A stretch of DNA of 64,000 nt, from assembly GCA_965279195.1 (NCBI GenBank), contig CBDIHP010000035.1:62001-126000 (forward strand). The letters run 5' to 3'. Every line of letters starts with the position of its first letter. Position 1 is the first letter of the stretch. The DNA comes from CBDIHP01 sp965279195. Lineage in GTDB: Bacteria; Planctomycetota; Planctomycetia; Isosphaerales; Isosphaeraceae. Shown in pieces: positions 37,401-45,785 of this stretch. The notes under the pieces were generated by a model. The model saw only the letters and a program-made list of their open reading frames with translations, ran no database searches and was not told the DNA's origin. A program made the translations under genes and the position numbers.

Positions 37401-37784
37401 CGCTTCGATGCGATCCTCGCCTCGCCATTCGCCGCCGAGCTATCGCGCGCCCGCGAGATCATCCGTGCAACCGAGTGGACGTTGACCTATTCCCTATCCG
37501 AGGGATCCGAGCCCATCGTCTTCGGCGGCCGGGTCGACCTGCTCGTCGTCATGCCCGACGCCTCGGCCTGGATCTGGAACTTCGCCGAGGCCGAGGCCGA
37601 CCCGCGTTTCGAGCGGTTGAGGCTCGCCCTCTCGGCCCGGGCCGTCGGGGAGCACACGCCCGTCCGGGGCGTCTCGGTGCGATTCACGACGACATTCGAC
37701 GTCGACGTGGTGGATCCCCTTTGGCGTGCGGACGCAGAGCTTCCGCTTTCTCTGTTCGAGGGCGTCGTCTACAACGTCACCTGA
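34404..37784 (+). CDS. addA: AddA-like UvrD/Rep helicase subunit, nuclease residues degenerate
   Basis: 1126 residues. The superfamily 1A helicase motifs are complete: LSAGAGCGKTTVL (Walker A, residue about 25), LTFTNKAARELRDR, IQTIHSFCGS, LILVDEFQDTDPVQ (Walker B), VGDYKQSIYRFRGA, LSRNFRS, MTIHKSKGLEFPVV and LLYVATTRARD. It contrasts with standard AddA at the C-terminus. GGRVDLLV keeps one acidic residue near 1045, but the usual D-x-K strand reads IWNFAEAE and the Q-x-x-x-Y helix is absent. The nuclease is therefore probably inactive, leaving AddA as motor. It is translationally coupled to addB. Confidence 0.9.
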   Translation: MSGARLTEEQSAPLDVRGASVALSAGAGCGKTTVLTERFVRAVENRSPHTLRSIVALTFTNKAARELRDRVRRRCRERAIREADGPEATRWRAIVRALDAAPIQTIHSFCGSVLRAHAREVGLDPGFRVLEEPVSIALREQALRQTVRRLLSDADADLIELAVDLGLPGILRALGELVNSPHAVVLDRWADRTPEALVEHWETLWDQEFRPRYASDILALVARCRRMLGPVAFGHEKMNERRDRIYEACLELERGFVSPEFLEAIRGSCTIQHTLYHPKKWPSQEYFEDLRAEFDLVKAAIVKRRPLIEAVEEDSLPTARRALQLARMAKQARDAYDRLKRTRGGVDNDDLLKLTQELLRSSPPETIQRLASSVELILVDEFQDTDPVQAEILERLAADGMHDGGVFVVGDYKQSIYRFRGAQPKIFDQYRTRVPQAGRLGLSRNFRSVPGVLDFVNALFASTFTEDGSQLQPGLPLPADSEPAVEFLWAEDPPEEGEKAVTAPDAKERRKQEAKRIARYLKQRIDDGWPVRGRDEQGKMGVRDARPGDVAILLGALSDSAFYEQELANVGLDYHVVGGAGYFSQQEVYDLIHVLTVIEDPFDAVAMAGALRSPFFTLSDEALYSLSRKDIGMLLPGLLAAEELSGLGEADRRKAIRARELLAAWRAIKDSVPVSTLIDRVLDESGYEAAIAAEFLGDRKRANARKLVNMARVFDRQGGFTLADFVERLRSNVRDATREGQAATTDEDNLDIVRIMTIHKSKGLEFPVVVVPDLNRKRDASRSRFALHPELGPIVSPSTLRRADSGDDDDESEPGSLGWALYRWIEQREEDAESLRLLYVATTRARDVLVLSAGIGPSESKTLSPAMKLIDERFDRRFGSCRDADETRTLVRVVNAPPDPDQRGPREPRTSLLELAEMIRRAALKTPKPGMLGEAAPRFVDLHPAAMLPPTARRIDSLLRTVLADSEAFQPGSWDTVLRRAERSQEVAPNRRIRTEVRDRFDAILASPFAAELSRAREIIRATEWTLTYSLSEGSEPIVFGGRVDLLVVMPDASAWIWNFAEAEADPRFERLRLALSARAVGEHTPVRGVSVRFTTTFDVDVVDPLWRADAELPLSLFEGVVYNVT

Positions 37785-37806
37785 GCACGGCTTTAGACCC
37801 TTCGGA

Positions 37807-37835
37807 AAAGCGGAAGCTCCTCTCCCTCACTCCAA
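37807..37835. repeat. Family A repeat, right-end remnant A5
   Basis: Only AGCGGAAGCTCC and CCCTCACTCCAAAGG of the right arm remain, between convergent genes. Confidence 0.45.
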
Positions 37836-37840
37836 AGGGG

Positions 37841-39778
37841 TTACTTCTTGGCGATGCGGCTGGTGAGGTTGGATTTGGCGTAGGCGTACCAGCGCTTTTC
37901 GAGATCCTCGAAGCCACTGATCTTGTAGACCTGGCGCAGGCCGGCTTCGATGCCGGATTGCTGGGCGGCGTGGAGGAACTGGATGAGCTGCGCGGGGGTG
38001 CCTTGCTCGACGAGGAACCGCGTGAGCGACACGCTCTGGGCGTAATACAGGTTCCAGTAGCGGTTGTCGGGGTAGTCCATCGCCATCAACGTGCGGAGGG
38101 CGAATAGGCGGTTCTGGTTCAGGGGTTCGCTCAGGTCGGAGGCGCGGCGGTCCCGTTCGTCGTCCGGCTCGGACATCACGGCCATTCCCTCGTCGGCCCA
38201 GCGGGGGATCTGCTGGTTCGGGAAGAGGTCTGCCAGGATGACGTGCGTGACCTCGTGCGGGAGCACGGCTTCCAGCGTCCCGGCGTGATCGGCTCGGATG
38301 TGAACAAGTCGGGCGGTGATCTTGCCTTGATCCATGCCGATGGTCGAGAAGCCTGGCGAATCCTCGGGCTGCTGGGTGGCGGCGGCGAAGGTCTTTCCGT
38401 CGGGGTAGACGATGATCTCGCACTTCGGCCACCAGGCCATCGCCGGGGCCGATCCGGTCCAGCGGCGGGTCTGCTCGCTGCGGACATTCTCGGCGATCTT
38501 CGCAATCGACTCGGCCAGCGCGGCGTCGGTGTGGTGGATCCGGAAGCTGCCGGTCTCCTTGAACTGCCAGGCGATCGCGCGGGGATCCACCGGCGCGGCG
38601 AGGGCCTCGGGTGCCAGTGCAGGGGCGGGCTCGGGCTGCCGCGCGACCGGCTGGGGGCGTGCGACCGGCTGGGGCCTCGGGACGGGCTTCATCGGTTCGG
38701 GCTCGGCCGGTTCGGGCTCCTCGGGGCCGGCGCTGCGGACGACCATCGGGTCGCGGAGCGACTTGCCGCGGGCCGGGGCCTTGTTGCTGGCCAGCCCGCG
38801 ACCGCGTTCGGCCGCGCGGTTGCGGAGGTACTCGGCGTACCACATCTTCGGATTCAGGCGTCGGATGGCTTCGATTTCTTGATCGATGGCCGCCCACTCG
38901 GCGTCCGACCTCGGCTTCGCCTGGATCTTCTTCGCGACCGAAACCGACCGGCAATACGCCCAGTGGTCGCGTCGCTCGGCCGGCAACTGATTGGCCGACG
39001 CCAGCTTCGAGTAGATCGCCCGGGCCTCGTCGTATCGCTTCGCCAGGTAGAGCGAATCCGCCTGGGCCAGCTCGTCCGGCTGGGCCTCGGCTGCCGGCGG
39101 AGGCGTCGGATTCTGGGCAGGCGGGGCCTGAGGGACCGGGGCCGGATCGGCGACCGCCTGCGGGGCGGGCCGGGGCGCGGCGACCGGGGCGTTGGGCTCG
39201 GGCGTCGGCGGCAGGTCGAGCGAGCCGGGTGGCTGGGCGGGCGCGGCGACGGGCGCCGGCGCCTCGTGGGGCGCGACCGGTCGCGAGGGCGAAGGGTTGG
39301 GGAGCGGCTCCGGCGTGAACGGCTTCGGCGGCTCCTCGCCCAGCGGCTCGGGCGGGGGTAGGGGGGCGGCGGGTGCGGGCACCAGGGCAGGGGCCGGCGG
39401 TTGCGGCGATGCGGCCGGGGGCGGCGACGGGGCCGTCACGGGAGGAGTCGAGGTCAGGCCGGCGCGGTTGCGGTTCTTGCGCGAGAGGATCTTGAGGTTT
39501 TCCTGATAGAACCCGGCGTCGGCCGTCTTCCCGGCGGCGTTCGCTTGCGCGATCGCAAGTTCATATCCTTGCATCAGCAGGGGGATCACGCGGGCTCGGT
39601 CGGACCCCGGGCGCGTCAGCTCGGGCTCCAGCAGCCGGATGGCCGCCTGGGCGTCGCGTTTCTGGATCGCGGCTTGCGCCTGCTCGATGGCGTCGGCGGC
39701 GAAGGCGGTCGCTCCGCTGACAACCAGGACGCAGGCGAGGAGGCCCCCGAGCGGGCCGGGAGTCGAGGGACGTGGCAT
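37841..39778 (-). CDS. Exported proline-rich protein with HEXXH peptidase-MA-like domain
   Basis: 645 residues from ATG 39778, where the signal peptide starts (MPRPSTPGPLGGLLACVLVVSGATAFA-AD). A helical TPR-like region (residues about 30-100) is followed by a long proline/alanine-rich linker (about 115-250), another TPR-like unit and a second proline-rich linker. The C-terminal peptidase-MA-like domain has HEVTH near residue 505 and the downstream acidic ligand in WADEGMAV. This H-E-x-x-H ... E layout is that of gluzincin metallopeptidases. It is probably secreted or cell-surface. The substrate is unknown. Confidence 0.82.
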   Translation of the reverse strand: MPRPSTPGPLGGLLACVLVVSGATAFAADAIEQAQAAIQKRDAQAAIRLLEPELTRPGSDRARVIPLLMQGYELAIAQANAAGKTADAGFYQENLKILSRKNRNRAGLTSTPPVTAPSPPPAASPQPPAPALVPAPAAPLPPPEPLGEEPPKPFTPEPLPNPSPSRPVAPHEAPAPVAAPAQPPGSLDLPPTPEPNAPVAAPRPAPQAVADPAPVPQAPPAQNPTPPPAAEAQPDELAQADSLYLAKRYDEARAIYSKLASANQLPAERRDHWAYCRSVSVAKKIQAKPRSDAEWAAIDQEIEAIRRLNPKMWYAEYLRNRAAERGRGLASNKAPARGKSLRDPMVVRSAGPEEPEPAEPEPMKPVPRPQPVARPQPVARQPEPAPALAPEALAAPVDPRAIAWQFKETGSFRIHHTDAALAESIAKIAENVRSEQTRRWTGSAPAMAWWPKCEIIVYPDGKTFAAATQQPEDSPGFSTIGMDQGKITARLVHIRADHAGTLEAVLPHEVTHVILADLFPNQQIPRWADEGMAVMSEPDDERDRRASDLSEPLNQNRLFALRTLMAMDYPDNRYWNLYYAQSVSLTRFLVEQGTPAQLIQFLHAAQQSGIEAGLRQVYKISGFEDLEKRWYAYAKSNLTSRIAKK

Positions 39779-40096
39779 GACGTTCCGTGTCCGGCGTATC
39801 GGCCGCGCGGTCGGCCCCGCGAAGGGTGCGTCCGGCGTTGCGGCCCTGTCCCCGTGGGATCGGCTCGTGTCGGGCGGCGGACATCCTGTCCGGGCCCGAT
39901 GACGACGTGCGCAGCGGCCCTCGGCGGCCCGAAGCGCGTCGGGAGTATGTCCCGACCCGACGGGGCCGTCAACCCGAACCGACTGCGCCTGGCCCGGTGT
40001 CGGGACAAGGGGAGGGGAATCTGGTATCGTCGAAAGCTGCGGACGCGCCGCAAGGCTCGACACGACGGGACCTTCTCACCAGCAACAGGCTTAGCG

Positions 40097-40768
40097 ATGC
40101 GGATCATCTCCGGCGAGCGCCGCGGGCACCGATTCGACGGCCCCAGGGATCGCCAGACCCGGCCGACCAGCGACCTCGTCCGCGAGTCGATCTTCAACAT
40201 CGTCGGCGAGGCCGTCGAGGGCCGGCTCGTGCTCGACCTCTTCGCGGGCACCGGGGCACTGGGGCTCGAAGCCCTCAGCCGCGGTGCGCGACGGGTCATC
40301 GCGGTCGAGCGGAACAAGGATAATGTCGGGCTGATCCTCCGCAACCTCGCGTCGCTGCGCTACGACGACCGTGCGCGTGTTCACCTGTCCGACGCCTATC
40401 GGTGGGCCAAGTCGTTCGACCCCGGCCCGGATTCGGGCCCGCTCTGCGTGTTCGTCGACCCGCCCTACAAGGACTACGAGAACCAGCCCGAGAAGGTGAA
40501 CCGGATGATCGCCGAGCTTGTCCGGAAGCTCCCCGACGGGACATTCCTCGTGGTCGAGAGCAGCAAGCATCTCGACGAGACCAGCCTGCCGGACCTGGAC
40601 CAGTGGGACCTCAGGCGCTATGGCGGGACGCAGGTGGCCATCCGCGTGCTGGGCGAATCCCCGGGCGCGTTGCCCGACGATGCGTCAGAGGTCGACGAGG
40701 ACGACTCCGATTCCGACGATGATGCCGAGGATGGCCCCGATGGCGACGACGACCGCGACGAATCCTGA
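40097..40768 (+). CDS. rsmD: 16S rRNA (guanine-966-N2)-methyltransferase RsmD
   Basis: 223 residues. MRIISGERRGHRF at the N-terminus, TRPTSDLVRESIFNIV, the SAM-binding LDLFAGTGALGLEALSRGA and catalytic VDPPYKDY (in place of the usual N-P-P-Y) identify RsmD, which methylates G966 in 16S rRNA. The frame starts at the family-typical MRIISG. The last 30 residues are an unusual run of aspartate and glutamate. The 3' end overlaps the CCA-adding enzyme gene by 29 bases, so the two are coupled. Confidence 0.92.
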   Translation: MRIISGERRGHRFDGPRDRQTRPTSDLVRESIFNIVGEAVEGRLVLDLFAGTGALGLEALSRGARRVIAVERNKDNVGLILRNLASLRYDDRARVHLSDAYRWAKSFDPGPDSGPLCVFVDPPYKDYENQPEKVNRMIAELVRKLPDGTFLVVESSKHLDETSLPDLDQWDLRRYGGTQVAIRVLGESPGALPDDASEVDEDDSDSDDDAEDGPDGDDDRDES

Positions 40769-42080
40769 TCGTCAGCGCGGGTTCGCGACCGAGGTGGTGA
40801 GCACGCTCCGGGCGGCCGGATTCGAGGCCCTCTGGGCCGGCGGCTGCGTCCGCGACCTGCTGCTGGGCTCGGCCCCGTCGGACTACGACGTGGCGACCTC
40901 GGCCACGCCCGATCAGGTCATGAAGATCTTTCGGAGGACGATCGCCGTCGGCGCGAGCTTCGGCGTGGTGCGCGTGCTGGGCCCGCAGGGCGGCGACGTC
41001 GAGGTGGCCACGTTCCGCAGCGACGGGGTCTATCGGGACGGCAGGCATCCGGAGTCGGTGGAGTTCGGCGACGCGCGGATGGACGCGGAGCGCCGGGACT
41101 TCACGATCAACGGGATGTTCTTTGACCCCATCGGTGAACACGTCATCGATTATGTCGGCGGCGAGGCGGACCTGAAGGCCGGGGTCTTGCGGGCAATCGG
41201 GGATCCGTTCGCGCGGTTCTCGGAGGACAAGCTGAGACTGTTGCGCGCCGTGCGGTTTGCGACGCGGTTCGGGTTCGCGGTGGAGGCTCAGACTCTCTCG
41301 GCCGTGGAGGAGATGGCCGAGGAGGTGACGGTCGTCTCGGTGGAGCGGATCGCGCAGGAGCTTCGACGCATGCTGGCGCACAGGAATCGAGCGGCGGCGA
41401 TGCGACTGGCGATGGAGGTCGGACTGCTGCCGGCGATCCTGCCCGCGACGGCCCGGATGATCGGGCTGTTCCAGGGCAAGCCGATGCAGCCGCACGGCGA
41501 TTTATGGGATCACACGCTGCTGGTGATGGAGAACTTGCCGCCCGACGCGAGCTACGAGCTTGCCCTTGCGGCGCTCCTGCACGACATCGGCAAGCCGGAC
41601 ACCGAGCTGATCCAGGACGGCCGGCGGACCTATCACCATCACGAGCTGGTCGGCAAGGGGATCGCCGATCGGATCTGCCGCGAGTTGAAGCTGTCGAACA
41701 CCGAGCGCGAGCGGGTCACGTGGCTGGTGGCGTTCCACCAGTATCTCGGCGATGCCTGGAATTTGCGGGAGTCCAAGCTCAAGACGATCCTGGCGATGCC
41801 CGGGATTGAAGAGTTGCTTACGCTTCATCGCGCCGATGCGATGGCGACCAGCGGCGATGCCTCGCACGTGGATTATTGCGAGACGTACCTGAAGGAGCAG
41901 CCCGCCGGCCCAATCAATCCGCCGCCGTTGCTGACGGGGCACGACCTCGTGCGACACGGCCTGCGCCCGGGTCCGAAGTTCGCGGAGTTGCTTGAGGCCG
42001 TGCGCGAGGCGCAGCTCGATCGGGTGCTGCACTCGAAGAAAGACGCGCTGGAGTGGCTCGATCGGAAGATCGCCGAGTGA
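40740..42080 (+). CDS. CCA tRNA nucleotidyltransferase (class II, with HD domain)
   Basis: 446 residues from ATG 40740. The poly(A)-polymerase head has GGCVRDLLLGSAPSDYDVATS, i.e. the G-G-x-V-R-D and D-x-D motifs for NTP and metal. ERRDFTINGMFFDP and the RNA-binding FSEDKLRLLRAVRFATRFGF follow. An HD domain is present (LLHDIGKPDTE), giving possible phosphodiesterase activity. It completes or repairs the 3' CCA of tRNAs, which fits a tRNA gene in this window that does not encode CCA. Specificity for CCA versus A-only addition cannot be told apart from sequence alone. It overlaps rsmD by 29 bases. Confidence 0.9.
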   Translation: MATTTATNPDRQRGFATEVVSTLRAAGFEALWAGGCVRDLLLGSAPSDYDVATSATPDQVMKIFRRTIAVGASFGVVRVLGPQGGDVEVATFRSDGVYRDGRHPESVEFGDARMDAERRDFTINGMFFDPIGEHVIDYVGGEADLKAGVLRAIGDPFARFSEDKLRLLRAVRFATRFGFAVEAQTLSAVEEMAEEVTVVSVERIAQELRRMLAHRNRAAAMRLAMEVGLLPAILPATARMIGLFQGKPMQPHGDLWDHTLLVMENLPPDASYELALAALLHDIGKPDTELIQDGRRTYHHHELVGKGIADRICRELKLSNTERERVTWLVAFHQYLGDAWNLRESKLKTILAMPGIEELLTLHRADAMATSGDASHVDYCETYLKEQPAGPINPPPLLTGHDLVRHGLRPGPKFAELLEAVREAQLDRVLHSKKDALEWLDRKIAE

Positions 42081-42082
42081 TC

Positions 42083-42110
42083 TGGAGTGCGGCAGCCCGA
42101 CTGTCGCTTC
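42083..42110. repeat. Family A repeat, left-arm fragment A6 joined to B4
   Basis: GGAGTGCGGCAGCCCGAC is the left arm of family A, truncated where family B copy B4 begins; compare the same junction at 48808. Confidence 0.6.
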
Positions 42111-42126
42111 ACTTCCTGTTGGCGTG

Positions 42127-42433
42127 GGCCGAAAGCGCCGGGCGGAGGCGCCGAGCGCGGGCAGAGCGCTGGGCGCGGGTCTCCTGACCCCGCCCCAGGC
42201 TTGATCGGAGCGGAGGGCCGATCGGGTCTCCAGACCCGTTCCTCATTTTCAGAGGAACGGGTCTGGAGACCCGGTCTGGTGGTGCGGCGAGGCGGAGGTC
42301 GGGGCGGGGTCGGGAGACCCGCGCCCAGCGCCTGGGGTCGGGAGACCCGCGCCCAGCGTCTTCGGACCTCGCCCGTAGTGAGGGCGCGGGGCGGGCGTTG
42401 CGGGGCGAGGGTGGAGGTGGGCGGTGCCCACCC
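42127..42433. repeat. Family B palindromic repeat, copy B4, with edge motif C
   Basis: Duplicated left edge units (GAAAGCGCCGGGCGG, GGCGCCGAGCGCGGG), the facing inner arms TCGGGTCTCCAGACCCG and CGGGTCTGGAGACCCG, then two copies of the right edge (GGGAGACCCGCGCCCAGCG). It ends with the palindrome GGTGGGCGGTGCCCACC (42416-42433). It fills the gap between convergent genes. Confidence 0.85.
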
Positions 42434-42437
42434 GACA

Positions 42438-43694
42438 TTACTTCGGCTCCGGCGGGGGCGGGATGATGCTCGGCAGTTCGAGGCGGCTGCCGCCGTGCTT
42501 GAGCATCTGGTGCTTGGCCTGGGTGGTCTGGGCGAGGCCGTGGATCTTGATGAAGCCCTGCGCGGCGGAGGAGTCGTACTGGTCGCCTTCCTCGTAGGTG
42601 GCCAGTTCGTGCCGGTAGAGGCTGTTCTCGGACTTGCGGCCGACGATCATCGCGTGGCCCTTGTAGAGCTTCACGCGGGCGACGCCGGAGACATACTGCT
42701 GGTTCGAGACGACGAAGGCCATGAGATCCTGGTGCAGGGCGCTGAACCAGAGGCCATTGTAGATCAGGTCGGAGTAGGCCTGGCTGACGTAGGTCTTGAA
42801 CCGGAGCGCGTCCTTGGAGAGCGTGAGGAACTCGACCTCGCGGTGGGCCTCGTGGAGGACGAGGGCGGCCGGGGCCTCGTAGATCTCGCGCGACTTGATC
42901 CCGACGAGGCGGTTCTCGATGTGGTCGATGCGACCGACGCCGTGGCGGCCGGCGATCTTGTTGAGGTCCTCGATGATCCGGACGGCGTCCTTCTCCTCGC
43001 CGTTGAGGGCGACGGGCCGGCCGCGTTCGAAGGTGATCTCGACCTCCTCGGGCTCATCGGGGGCGGAGACGGGGTCGGAGGTCCACTGGTAGGTGCCGTG
43101 CGGCGGCTCGACCCAGGGATCTTCAAGGATACCGGCCTCGACCGAGCGGCCCCAGAGGTTCTGGTCGGTCGAGAAGATGCTCTGCTTGGTCGCCTCGACC
43201 GGGATGCCGTGCTTGGCGGCGTATTCCAGCTCCTGCGTACGCGTCCACTTCCACTCGCGCACCGGCGCGATGATCTTCAGATCCGGAGCGAGGGTCTGGA
43301 AGGTCACGTCGAAGCGGACCTGGTCGTTGCCCTTGCCGGTGCAACCGTGGGCCACGGCCACCGCGCCGTATTCGCGGGCGACCTTGACCATGAGCTGCGC
43401 GATGAGCGGGCGGCCCAGCGCGGTCGCGAGGGGGTACTTGCCCTCATACAACGCGCCGGCCATCAGGGAGGGGATGGCGAAGAAGTCGGCGAAGAGGTTG
43501 CGGACGTCCTCGGCGATGGCCTCGACCGCGCCGGTCTTGAGGGCCTTCTCGCGGATGGCGTGGATGTCCTGGCCCTGGCCGAGGTCGCAGGTGTAGGCGA
43601 TGACGTCGAGGTCGTAGGTCTCGTTGATCCACTTGACGGCGACCGACGTATCGAGCCCGCCGCTGTAGGCCAGAACCACCTTGTCGCGTGCCAC
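42438..43694 (-). CDS. argG: Argininosuccinate synthase
   Basis: 418 residues from GTG 43694 (VARDKVVLAYSGGLDTS), with AAAGG about 12 bases upstream. The ATP pyrophosphatase loop AYSGGLDTS is at residues 8-16. The citrulline/aspartate-binding segments ALGRPLIAQ, HGCTGKGNDQVRFD and DQNLWGRSVEAG are all present. It condenses citrulline and aspartate to argininosuccinate with ATP in arginine synthesis. It lies directly downstream of the aspartokinase gene, with repeat A7 in the 190-base gap. Confidence 0.96.
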   Translation of the reverse strand: MARDKVVLAYSGGLDTSVAVKWINETYDLDVIAYTCDLGQGQDIHAIREKALKTGAVEAIAEDVRNLFADFFAIPSLMAGALYEGKYPLATALGRPLIAQLMVKVAREYGAVAVAHGCTGKGNDQVRFDVTFQTLAPDLKIIAPVREWKWTRTQELEYAAKHGIPVEATKQSIFSTDQNLWGRSVEAGILEDPWVEPPHGTYQWTSDPVSAPDEPEEVEITFERGRPVALNGEEKDAVRIIEDLNKIAGRHGVGRIDHIENRLVGIKSREIYEAPAALVLHEAHREVEFLTLSKDALRFKTYVSQAYSDLIYNGLWFSALHQDLMAFVVSNQQYVSGVARVKLYKGHAMIVGRKSENSLYRHELATYEEGDQYDSSAAQGFIKIHGLAQTTQAKHQMLKHGGSRLELPSIIPPPPEPK

Positions 43695-43721
43695 GTTCAG
43701 TCTGCCTTTCGTGAGTGGCCC

Positions 43722-43881
43722 GGAATGCGGAAGCTTGCTTCCGCTCCGGGGTAGGGGAGCTTGCTCCCCGTGACGTTGGATGATGTATGGGTCGAAGAAC
43801 CATGATTGAGCGTGATGCTGGCGAGCGTCGCACACGGAGCAAGCTCCGCGGGAACAGGGCGGAAGCAAGCTTCCGCACTCC
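43722..43881. repeat. Family A palindromic repeat, copy A7
   Basis: A complete copy, with arms GGAATGCGGAAGCTTGC and GCAAGCTTCCGCACTCC, inner hairpins GGGGAGCTTGCTCCCC and CGGAGCAAGCTCCG. It separates lysC from argG. Confidence 0.88.
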
Positions 43882-43884
43882 AGG

Positions 43885-45681
43885 TTACGAGACCGTCGGG
43901 AAGGCCTTGCGGAGGCACGCGAGGGCGTCGGCGGCGTGCTGGTAGTCGGTGGCGACGTTGATGCGGACCTCGCTGGTGTTGATCAGGGTGATGTTGATGT
44001 TGGCATCTGCGAGGGCGCCGAACATCCGCGTGGCGACGCCGGTGTGGGTCCGCATGCCGACGCCCAGCACCGAGAGCTTCGCGATCGCCGGCTCGACCGA
44101 GACCCGGCCGAGCCCGACCTTCCTGGCGGCGTCGGCGGCGCGTTCGATCTCGTGCCGGGGGACGGTGAACGACAGGAGCGTCTTGCCGTCGGCGCTGACG
44201 TTCTGCACGATCATATCCACGAACACTGAGGCGGCGGCGATGCCCTCGAAGACCTTCGAGGCGTAGCCGGGCTGGTCGGGGACGTCGAAGATGGTGACGC
44301 GGCCCTGGCCGTCGTCGAGCTCGACGCCGGAGATGACGACGTCCTCCATGCCGTGCGAGTCGCCGGAGGGGGCGTTGAGGCTGTGCGAGATCTCCGAGGC
44401 CGGCACCTCGCGGCTGGGGAGGCTGGGCTTCCAGTTCGCTGCTGTCGTCGGCAGGTCGGACGGCGGCTCGTGGAGCAGGAACACCTTGTGAACCACGCGG
44501 AGCGCCTCGGCGGCGGCGGTGCGGTCGACCAGGACGGAAATCTTGATCTCCGAGGTCGTGATCATCTGAATATTGATGCCCGCCAGCGCCAGCGCGGCGA
44601 ACATCTCCTGCGCGACGCCGGTGTGCGTCCGCATGCCCTGTCCGACGACGGAGACCTTGGAGACGCCGGAGTCGTGCGTGACGTCCTTCGCGCCGACGGC
44701 CTTCGCGGCTTCGCGTGCGACGGTGAGGGTGTCGTCGAGGTCGCCGGCGGCGACGGTGAAGCTGACCTCGGTGAAACCGTCGGTCGCGACGTTCTGGACG
44801 ATCATGTCGACGACGACGTTGGCCTCGGCGATCTTGCCGAAGATCGTCCGGACGACGCCGGGCCGGTCGGGGACGCCGGTCAGGGTGATCCGGGCCTCAT
44901 CCTTAGCCAGGGCCGCGCCGGTGACCCGGGCGCCGAGGCGTCGGGCGTCTCGCTCGTCGACGATCCAGGACCCTTGCGTCTCATTGAAGGAGCAGCGGAC
45001 GTGGATGGGCACGCCATACTTCTTGGCGAACTCGATCGAGCGCGAGTGCATCACGCCGGCGCCGAGGCTGGCGAGTTCGAGCATCTCGTCGAAGCTGATG
45101 CGTTCGATCTTTCGGGCGTCGGGGGCGATGCGGGGGTCGGTGGTGAAGATGCCCTCGACGTCGGTGTAGATCTCGCAGGCGTCGGCCCGGAGGACGGCGG
45201 CGAGCGCGACGGCGGTGGTGTCGGACCCGCCCCGGCCGAGGGTGGTGATGTTGTAATGTTCATCCACGCCCTGGAAGCCGGCGACGATGACGATCTTGCC
45301 GTCGTCGAGGGCCTGGCGGATCCGCTCGGTGGAGATGTCGCGGATGCGGGCCTTGGTGTGGAAGCTGTCGGTGATGATGCCGACCTGGCCGCCGGTGAAG
45401 CTGATGGCCGGGCAGCCGAGGGCCTGGACGGCCATGGCCATGAGCGCGACGCTCACCTGCTCGCCGGTCGAGAGGAGCATGTCCATCTCGCGCGCCGGTG
45501 GGCGTTCGTTGATCTCGCGCGCGAGGTCGATCAGCTCGTCGGTGGTGTGTCCCCGGGCCGAGACGACGACCAGGACCTTGGCCCCGGCCTTGTGGGCGGC
45601 GATCGCACGGGCGGCCGCCGCCAGGATCTTCTTGGAATCCGCGACGCTCGTGCCGCCGAACTTCTGGACCAGGAGGGACAC
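43885..45681 (-). CDS. lysC: Aspartate kinase with four ACT domains
   Basis: 598 residues, about 190 longer than the usual 400-residue single-chain enzyme. The kinase domain begins LVQKFGGTSVAD and contains TTLGRGGSDTTAVALA and a TDVEGIFTTDPR segment. Two ACT pairs follow: residues about 270-410 and 450-598 (each with a VDMIVQNV ... GMRTHTGVA ... INI pattern). The pairs are clearly duplicates of each other. It phosphorylates aspartate, the first step to lysine, threonine and methionine. The doubled ACT set suggests more complex feedback control. It follows the mutase-like gene by 104 bases on the same strand. Confidence 0.95.
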   Translation of the reverse strand: MSLLVQKFGGTSVADSKKILAAAARAIAAHKAGAKVLVVVSARGHTTDELIDLAREINERPPAREMDMLLSTGEQVSVALMAMAVQALGCPAISFTGGQVGIITDSFHTKARIRDISTERIRQALDDGKIVIVAGFQGVDEHYNITTLGRGGSDTTAVALAAVLRADACEIYTDVEGIFTTDPRIAPDARKIERISFDEMLELASLGAGVMHSRSIEFAKKYGVPIHVRCSFNETQGSWIVDERDARRLGARVTGAALAKDEARITLTGVPDRPGVVRTIFGKIAEANVVVDMIVQNVATDGFTEVSFTVAAGDLDDTLTVAREAAKAVGAKDVTHDSGVSKVSVVGQGMRTHTGVAQEMFAALALAGINIQMITTSEIKISVLVDRTAAAEALRVVHKVFLLHEPPSDLPTTAANWKPSLPSREVPASEISHSLNAPSGDSHGMEDVVISGVELDDGQGRVTIFDVPDQPGYASKVFEGIAAASVFVDMIVQNVSADGKTLLSFTVPRHEIERAADAARKVGLGRVSVEPAIAKLSVLGVGMRTHTGVATRMFGALADANINITLINTSEVRINVATDYQHAADALACLRKAFPTVS

Positions 45682-45785
45682 CTTGGCAAACTCCCGCGAA
45701 CTCTGGCGTAAGGGGTGACCGATCGTTCATTCCATCCGACGCGTCTTCGCGTGAAATCCTCGACACGCCTAGCCTAGCATCCAAC

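Noticed and set aside
42087..43754. 555-codon frame opposite argG
   Set aside because: It runs through repeat B4 and the complement of argG and has no recognisable domain.
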